Part shown: piece by piece, positions 57,388-64,000 of the stretch
Position numbering within the stretch: the stretch's first letter is position 1
How the letters are laid out: each line of letters begins with the position of its first letter
From: Symsagittifera roscoffensis
Taxonomy: Eukaryota > Xenacoelomorpha > Acoela > Convolutidae
Direction: 5' to 3'
Assembly (NCBI RefSeq): GCF_963678635.1
Contig: NC_087069.1
Span: 29,800,776 to 29,864,775 of the forward strand
DNA: 64,000 nucleotides
Program-made: the position numbers and the translations under genes
Notes under the pieces: model-generated
What the model saw: only the letters and a program-made list of their open reading frames with translations
Told to the model about the DNA's origin: nothing
Database searches by the model: none

Positions 57388-58369
57388 TTTGCTCCAAACG
57401 TTTCTCTTTCCAACAAGTTCTCAAATTCAGCTTCTGGACTTGACAAATTATCCAAATATTAGTTTATTGAAGAAAAATAGAAAAAAAAGTGTTCAAAATT
57501 GCGAGTATAGCTCTTTTTTTTCGAGAAATCCAATTTTATAAATTATCAACGTCAAAAACTGATTCACGAAACTAAATCATCAAAAGAAAATTTGGCTGGC
57601 AAGAAGTTAAATCGAATTCAGTGAAGTTGAATTAAAGATATTTTCCTGTGCTCAAAGGATTATTTTTGAACTAATAATTCTTTCCAAGATTAATTATCCT
57701 TATTTAATCACTCATTTTTCTTCTCTCAAGGAAAATTAACTTCATCGTGACTGAATTCTCTGTTTGAGCTTTCAGAACAATTCACTCCAAATTTGATTGA
57801 GCATCTTTTCATACGCTTCTGTTTTTTCAGCGATTTCACTTGAAAGTGGAGTTCAGTTTTTGTAATATCAACCGAGCAAGAGCCAATTCAAAAGCTCTTA
57901 AATCAAAGTAAATAATTGAACTGTATTCAGTTTATTTGCCGTTTTCTGCAATATCTTAGTTTTCTGCAATTAAAGCTTTTTTGTAGGTATTTCTGAGTTC
58001 TTGTCAAAACATTATTCAAAGAAAATTTTTTGTACTCGTTGAACGCGTCAGCTGAATTTCCGAGTGAAAAGGATTTCTTAAGTTTTAAAACTGTGACCAA
58101 CAACTGTGTTCTCCTGAATTATTAAAAAACCTCGACGTTAAACTGTTCTTGAGCTTCAATTAATTAGAGGAAAAAGCTATAGTCATACGATTCCATTCCC
58201 GATAGTTGTTATATCGTTTGCTGTCAAAGACTTGGTTTTTTGACTTTGTGGACCAAAAATTTTGGTATGTGCAGACCGTGGTGATTGCGTGCCGAACGTG
58301 TAGTACGGACTAAAAGTTGGTATGACCCAAGCATGCATGCATGTTTTTTCTCGGTTTCTCTCCAAGCCC

Positions 58370-58407
58370 TATAAATACTGCACTTGTCAAAACTTTCGGA
58401 GTCAGTT
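58370..58407 (+). promoter_or_regulatory. TATA box and initiator-like pair, copy 2
   Basis: TATAAATA at 58370-58377 and TCAGTT at 58402-58407, the initiator form typical of arthropod core promoters, at a spacing of 34. Confidence 0.3.
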
Positions 58408-58607
58408 CTAGAGCTCGGAGACTTCGGAAGTCAATTTGATTAACTTAAGAAAAACTGGAAACAATTTAAAAATTTTTTTTTTGAAAACACAACACCCCAT
58501 GAGAAAATCCTATATTCGCCGCTGCTCTCAAAGGAGTTTTTTTTGTTTTTAGAAAGTCAGTTTGTCAAAATTGTCACGAAAAGACGTTTAACTCAACTTG
58601 TAGGTCG

Positions 58608-58680
58608 CCAACTCAATTTATAGGTCAAATCTTTCTAAAAAGAACCCTTTTAGAAAGATTTGACCTATCAATTGAGTTGG
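58608..58680. repeat. Hairpin-forming inverted repeat, copy 2
   Basis: 33-bp arms (58608-58640 and 58648-58680) with one mismatch around a 7-base loop AGAACCC. Pairing is better than in copy 1. Confidence 0.9.
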
Positions 58681-58979
58681 GACTATAACTTATTTTCCTC
58701 TCTCAAATGCATTGTTTACTGGCGCTCAAGGCGTTATTAAAAATTTTTAAGATTCGAGTAAAGCTGAAATTCCGCAGGGAGGGGGGGGGGGTTGGGTCGT
58801 CAGGAGTTTCAATCCCTGCGAGAGGAGTAAAATACCCCTGACATGATCAGACCGTGGTAGATCAAGTAAAATATTTTTAATCAATAGAAGAAACCGATCG
58901 TATGTTCAGTTCAAGGATGTCAAACCTAATTGCATGTGGAGTAGGGCTGGGAGAAGCTTTTTTAAATCCAGATCGTGGG

Positions 58980-59193
58980 TGATAAAATGTTTCTTTGTTA
59001 CAGCTAATTCTACGTATGCACAGATAAAATGCTACGTTAAAATTGAATTAGTCTCAAAGTTAAATCATTAAAAAGTGAGAAAGCGTTATCTCCGCCCGTG
59101 TGAATGATTTCATCAATGTCATAACGTCAGTACCAGTTATAACAAATTGCACTTAATTAAAATGGTAAGATAAAACTATTACAAATCACAACA
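58980..59193 (-). repeat. LTR of truncated gypsy copy 2
   Basis: 214 bp, close to the copy 1 LTR and homologous to 561-775. Confidence 0.85.
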
Positions 59194-59378
59194 TTTCCTT
59201 GATAGGAAAAAAACTAAATACTAAATTAAAGGTTACTGACCCTTTTCTCCCCCTGAAGGAAGCCGAACGAAATTTAACAAACTTCATTCGATAAACACTA
59301 GGTTAAATGCTATCAATAAGACGACAAAAATAATGTTTGGCAAAAAAACTGTTAAACTAATAGACTAACTGATATTTA

Positions 59379-59434
59379 GTAGATCCGATGGAATTTAGAT
59401 CCGATGGAGTAGATCCGATGGAGTAGATCCGATG
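59379..59434 (+). repeat. Short tandem repeat, GTAGATCCGATGGA units, copy 2
   Basis: Four units of the AGATCCGATGGA repeat, one fewer than in copy 1. Confidence 0.85.
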
Positions 59435-60389
59435 GATTTTAGTTCATAAGAGTTACGCTAGTATTAACTGAATAGGAACTTTAATACAAATATGGAAGAA
59501 AAACTTTTACCTCTGCAGGTATGTACTAGGAGATCCAGACTTAAAATCGAAGGAAAAATAAGCTAGATTAAGGGAAAGTTGGTAAAAGTTTACTGTATTA
59601 GTTTTTCTCAACTTCTATAAAATTTTCCAGTTGAGCGCTAAGCAATTCACTGACCAATTCTTCGATTTCATTAAAATTGTCCAGAGCCACTCTCAAGGAT
59701 TGGTCTGTTGAAGAAAGGGTTAGTATGTCCGCTGAAGAAGTGTCTGAGGCGTTAGCCGTATCATCGAGGGAAAGTACTGAGAAGATTAGGAGTTATCTTA
59801 TCCAAAAGAATTGGGGAAGAAGTCGTTCTGTCGGATCCTGATTGTTCATGATGTTCAAGGATGATCGGGTTTGTCACTGTTTCCAGCTGATTGTGTAAGA
59901 TATCTATAATGTCTATGTAAAGCTTTTTACCGTAAAACTGGGGAGATCCTACATTTCGGCCCGACCGAAGAAGTTTAAAATCGTTACCGGTGTTGTTGTT
60001 TTTGGAAGATTCTTGGCCAGCCGTGTTCTCGTCCGATGAATCGATTATCTTGTAGATTGGGATGTCTACAGTCGCATCTTTTTGTGAGGTCTCCTGTTTA
60101 TCCGGCGGATAGTCGGGTTGTTTGGCCTCTGTAGTTGTCGGAGACTGTGCAATTGGTGGAATTTGAGTCCGGCTCTGTCCTGCGAGATTGATGCAGTTAG
60201 GGCAATCTAGTGTGTCCGATTATGAAGGTGGGCCGTCAAAAATCTCAGTTTTATGTTGTCCCAAGCTATATGTGAGTCTTCGGTGGGAATATTAGGTTGT
60301 GGTTCTCTAATTTTATCCGAAATGATACTCCGTTTCCTAATGATAAATGGCTTACTAGTTTTCTGTTTATGTATATTAATCCGTCTGAT

Positions 60390-61294
60390 TCATGAAGATC
60401 TCGAATGAACTGGTTTAGATAAAACTAAAATTGCTCTAGTTTTGTTTTCTTCATCCTGAAGAGCTTTGACGATAGGACTTAACATTGGGTCTTCCACTGT
60501 TATTAGGGCTACCAATTTAGCGTTGAATAGGGTATTTAAGTCCAATGGACGTTCAGGCAACTTTAGATTTTCTCGGTATTTACTAACAATTCTTTCATGT
60601 TCTGATAAAATAGGAAGTTCGACTGATATTTGAAGACCAGAAAAAGAAGGATTAATACAATTTTGATTAATGGACAATAAATAAAACTTTAAGATCCCGA
60701 GAAGAATTAATAAAGCTACGATCAAGAATAAAAAAAATATATAAGAAAGCAGAAATTGATAATAAAAAAATTTGTAGAGATAGTTTTTGAAAATTCAGAA
60801 TAAATACATTCAGAATTGGAAAGTTCAGTTTTGTTGTTTTTTTTGTTTACAAATTGGAAAAATCGAGTTATTGAACTTTCGCACTGAAGCAATAAGGTAG
60901 TTATGTAATCTTGCGTATCTGAAACTTTTTTCCGAATTTGAGCCAATAGCATTACAGTTCAATTTTGAATTATCCGTAGGATTTATCACTTTGTTGATTT
61001 TTTTGATTATAACAACCACATTTTTTTCGTCGTAAGGAGATGATGAGGGGTTGTTGTTCATGAAAGGATTCTTGAAATTAAATCAGTGGAACCAATATCT
61101 TTCCCTGCCAGGTGTTTTATTGTAAAACTGAAAGGTAAAAGACGATCGACCCATCTCGTGAATTGACTATGATATGTTTTACTTCCGTGGTTATGTGAAA
61201 ATGCTAAAAGGAGGGCTTTATGATCCGTAAACAATTCAAATTCCCAGTCGTAAAGGTAATTCTTGTAATGCTCGAACGCCCAAACGACTCTCAA
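60390..61294 (-). pseudogene. RNase H and linker of truncated gypsy copy 2
   Basis: Three overlapping minus-strand frames. 61058-61294 is RNase H with intact TDHKAL and ends near HLAGKDIGSTDLISRI. 60825-61061 and 60722-60952 are the linker (KINKVINPTDNSKLNCNAIG), which copy 1 has lost. 60390-60725 continues it. Frameshifts separate them. Confidence 0.75.
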
Positions 61295-61799
61295 AATTTC
61301 CGATTCATTTGTGGAATATCTAGATTCATGCGAATTTGAAAATCCAGTTATCCAGTCATTCCCGTGGAATTATTTTGAGGAGGCTCCAAGTATGTTAAGG
61401 GATGCCTCTGTTTTTTCTCGTAATACGCTTCAAATCAAAATGTGTAATTTCAGTAAGATTCATTCCACAGTAAGATTGGTTTCCTATTTCACAACGATCT
61501 TAATGGACTTCACAGGAGCGCCAAATTACGATCAAATTTAATATATTGATTTTTTTGGACCATAGAATGATCTTAGTTCCCTAATTATTTTTTGGAATTG
61601 GTAGGCATTCAATGGCTTTAGTTTTGTCGACTAACGGAGCAATTCCTAATTTAGATCATTTGAATCCGAGCCATTCTATTTCTTCTTGAAAAGCTTACAT
61701 TTTGGCCACCCGTCGGCGAAATTAAAGTCGTCTAAAATTGATAAAATTTTCAAAACGGTATTTTTGTGTTCTGCAAAATTTCTTTTGGAAGCCACTAAA

Positions 61800-62215
61800 A
61801 TGTCGTCGAGGTAAAAATTAGCTTAAGGAATGTTTCCGGTTGTGGAATCCATGATTCTCTGGAATTGATTCGGCATGCCACCAAGTCCGTAAGAGCCGGT
61901 GGAAAAAAGATATGTGCACGTTATGTCCTCACCTATCAAGCTAAAATTGCACTGACTACTGGTAAAATTGTCTAGTGAGAGTTGGCTATTAGCGTTCTGT
62001 AAGTCCAAGTTGGTGAACCAGACTTCGTTTGAAACTTGAGATGCAACCATATCATAATTCCACTGTGCTCGTGACATGTTTCGAATGTGCTCGGGTATGT
62101 TTCGACCGTGCTCGTGGTATGGTTCGACCATGCTCGTGGTAAGTTTTGGCCATGCTCGATTTACGTTTCGACCAACCTCAAGATAAGTATCACCCATGCT
62201 CGCGGTATGTTTCAA
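61800..62215 (-). pseudogene. RT palm remnant fused to satellite frame, copy 2
   Basis: The 130-codon frame 61823-62215 again joins satellite-encoded peptide (EPYHEHGRNIPEHIRN) to SNEVWFTNLDLQNANSQLSL of RT, with the same TAA at 61823-61825 before the YLDD. Confidence 0.7.
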
Positions 62216-64000
62216 TCATTCTCGAGTTAAGTTTCGACCATACCTGCGGTATGTTTCGACTATGCTCCTGGTATGATTCGACCATGCTCGTGATAAGTTT
62301 CAACCGTTATCGTGGTTGTTTCAACCATGCTCGTGGTGTAATTTGATAGTTTTAGATGTAGGTTGTCACTGTTTTGATGTTTCGAATGTTCTCGAGAATA
62401 TTTCGACCCCGGTCGAGCTTTTTTGTTTTGACAGTGCTCGTGATATGTTTGATCCGCAAGTGGTATGTTTCGACGGTGCTCGTGGTATTTTTTTTTACTA
62501 TACTTGCGGTTTGTTTCAACCATTCTCGGGGCATAACTTGACAATTCACGAGGTATGTCGTCACAATTTTGATACATTGAACGTGATGGATAGGGTTATG
62601 ATCGTGCTCGTGGTATGTTTCCACTGCTCTTGGCATGTTTTGACTATGCTCGCGGTATGTTTCAACCGTATTCATGGCATAATTTGACAGTTCTCGAGGT
62701 ATGTCGTCACAGTTCTGATACTTTGACCGTATTGGATAGGGTTACGATCGTGCTCGTGGTTTGTTTCCACTGTGCTCGTGACATGTTTCGACTGTGTTCG
62801 GGGTATGTTTCGACCGAGCTCGTGGTATGCTTCGACCATGCTCGTGGTAAGTTTTGGCCATGCTCGATTTACGTTTCGGCCAACCTCAAGATAAGTATCA
62901 GCCATGCTCGCGGTATGTTTCAATCATTCTCGAGTTAAATTTCGACGATACCCGCGATATGTTTCGACTATGCTCCAGGTATGCTTCGACCATGCTCGTG
63001 GTATGTTTCGACCTTGCTCGTGGTATGTTTTGACTATGCTCGCGGTATGTTTCAACCGTATTCGTGGCATAATTTGACAGTTCTCGAGACATGTCGTCTC
63101 AGTTCTGATAATTTGACCTTGTTGGATAGAGTTACGATCGTGCTCGTGGTATGTTTCCACTGTGCTCGTGACATGTTTCGACTGTGTTCGGGGTATGTTT
63201 CGACCGTGCTGGTGGTATGCTTCGACCATGCTCGTGGTAAGTTTTGGCCATGGTCGATTTACGTTTCGGTCAACCTCAAGATAAATATCACCCATGCTCG
63301 CGGTAGGTTTCAATCATTATCGAGTTAAGTTTCGACCATACCCGTGGTATGTTTCGAATATGCTCCTGATATGATTCGACCATGCTCGTGGTAAATTTCA
63401 ACCGTTATCGTGGTATGTTTCAACCATGCTCGTGTCATGTTTTGACAGCTCTAGAGGTATGTTGTCACAGTTCTGATGTTTTGAATGTACTCGAGAATAT
63501 TTTGACCCCGCTGGAGCTTTTTTGTTTTTACCGTGCTCATAATATGTTTGATCCGCTCGTGGCATGTTTCAACCGTGCTCGTGGTATGTTTTGAGTATGC
63601 TCGCGGTATGTTTCAACCGTATTCGTGGCATACTTTGAAAGTTCTCGAGGTATGTCGTCACAGTTCTGATATTTTGACTGTGTTGGATAAGGTTACGATC
63701 GTGCTCGTGGTATGTTTCCACTGTACTCGTGGCATGTTTTGACTATGCTCGGTGTATGTTTCGACCGTGCTCGTGGTATGCTTCGACCATGCTCGTGGTA
63801 ATTTTTGGCGATGCTCGATTTACGTTTCGGCCAACCTCAAGATAAAAATCACCCATGCTCGCAGTGTGTTTCAATCATTCTCGAGTTAAGTTTCGACCAT
63901 ACCCGCGGTACGTTTCGATTATGCTCATGTTATGATTCGATCATGCTCGTGGTAAGTTTCAACCGTTATTGTGGTATGTTTCAACCATGCTCGTGGTATG
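62051..64000. repeat. 22-bp satellite array 2 (continues past window)
   Basis: Same unit and same variant order as the start of array 1 (for example the block with ACCTCAAGATAAGTATCACC and the GGATAGGGTTA markers at about 62590, 62740 and 63125). It runs off the right edge. Confidence 0.95.

Larger units (their letters stand above)
57215..62050. repeat. Macro-repeat flank, copy 2
   Basis: Homologous to 44090-49994 and meeting a second satellite array at the same RT position. Period from copy 1 is about 13.1 kb at the left end and 12.05 kb at the right. Confidence 0.85.
58980..62050 (-). mobile_element. Truncated gypsy element, copy 2
   Basis: Counterpart of 45904-49994. It retains 60390-60725 (linker with KLPERPLDLNTLFNAKLVAL), 60722-61061 and 61058-61294 (RNase H with TDHKALLLAF), and the RT palm near 61823-62050. 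It lacks the integrase zinc-finger part through a deletion near 60328. Confidence 0.85.

Overview
The window is AT-rich nuclear DNA from an invertebrate animal that I cannot place further. The evidence is spliced exons with GT/AG sites, an intron-rich rhodopsin-like receptor gene, several animal-type retrotransposon classes, nonautonomous DNA transposons and a large minisatellite array. Nothing looks prokaryotic. The only clear host gene is a seven-transmembrane receptor on the minus strand. Its exons lie at 12750-12955 (TM1-TM2), 10154-10400 (TM3-TM4), about 7809-7923 (TM5) and 1-139 (TM6, running off the left edge).

Region by region: 556-7522 is an almost pristine Ty3/gypsy LTR retrotransposon. 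It has 215-bp LTRs that differ at one base, a 5-bp target duplication AATAG, and one gag-pol frame broken by a single TAA just after the reverse transcriptase YLDD motif. It sits in the receptor intron between TM5 and TM6, antisense to the gene. 8.1-16.5 kb holds receptor exons, an inverted pair of hAT-like MITEs, a dispersed repeat family and a possible second receptor fragment on the plus strand. 16589-33975 is an old, about 17.4-kb LTR retroelement on the minus strand. It has LTRs of about 379 bp that differ at roughly a tenth of positions, gag with a zinc knuckle, protease and reverse transcriptase remnants, an envelope-like membrane protein remnant, and an internal 1.27-kb tandem duplication. 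I see no RNase H or integrase in it.

34.9-42.4 kb is a tandem array of two long copies and one truncated copy of a dead non-LTR retrotransposon (ORF1-like, endonuclease and RT N-terminal remnants). DNA-transposon-like sequence with inverted termini surrounds its end. 43.7-44.05 kb is a MITE packed with the palindrome CAGATCTG. From about 44.09 kb to the end lies a macro-repeat of about 13 kb: a flank of 4.8-5.9 kb followed by an array of 22-bp units. The flank carries a short exon-like ORF, a TATA-like site, a strong hairpin and a truncated minus-strand copy of the same gypsy family. The array abuts the truncated RT at the same point in both copies.

Apart from the receptor, the window is mobile and repetitive DNA. 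The most unusual items are the gag start codon built across the LTR/primer-site junction, the giant LTR element with its duplicated 3' gene, and the composite macro-repeat whose 22-bp unit is free of stop codons in all six frames and is fused in frame to an RT fragment.
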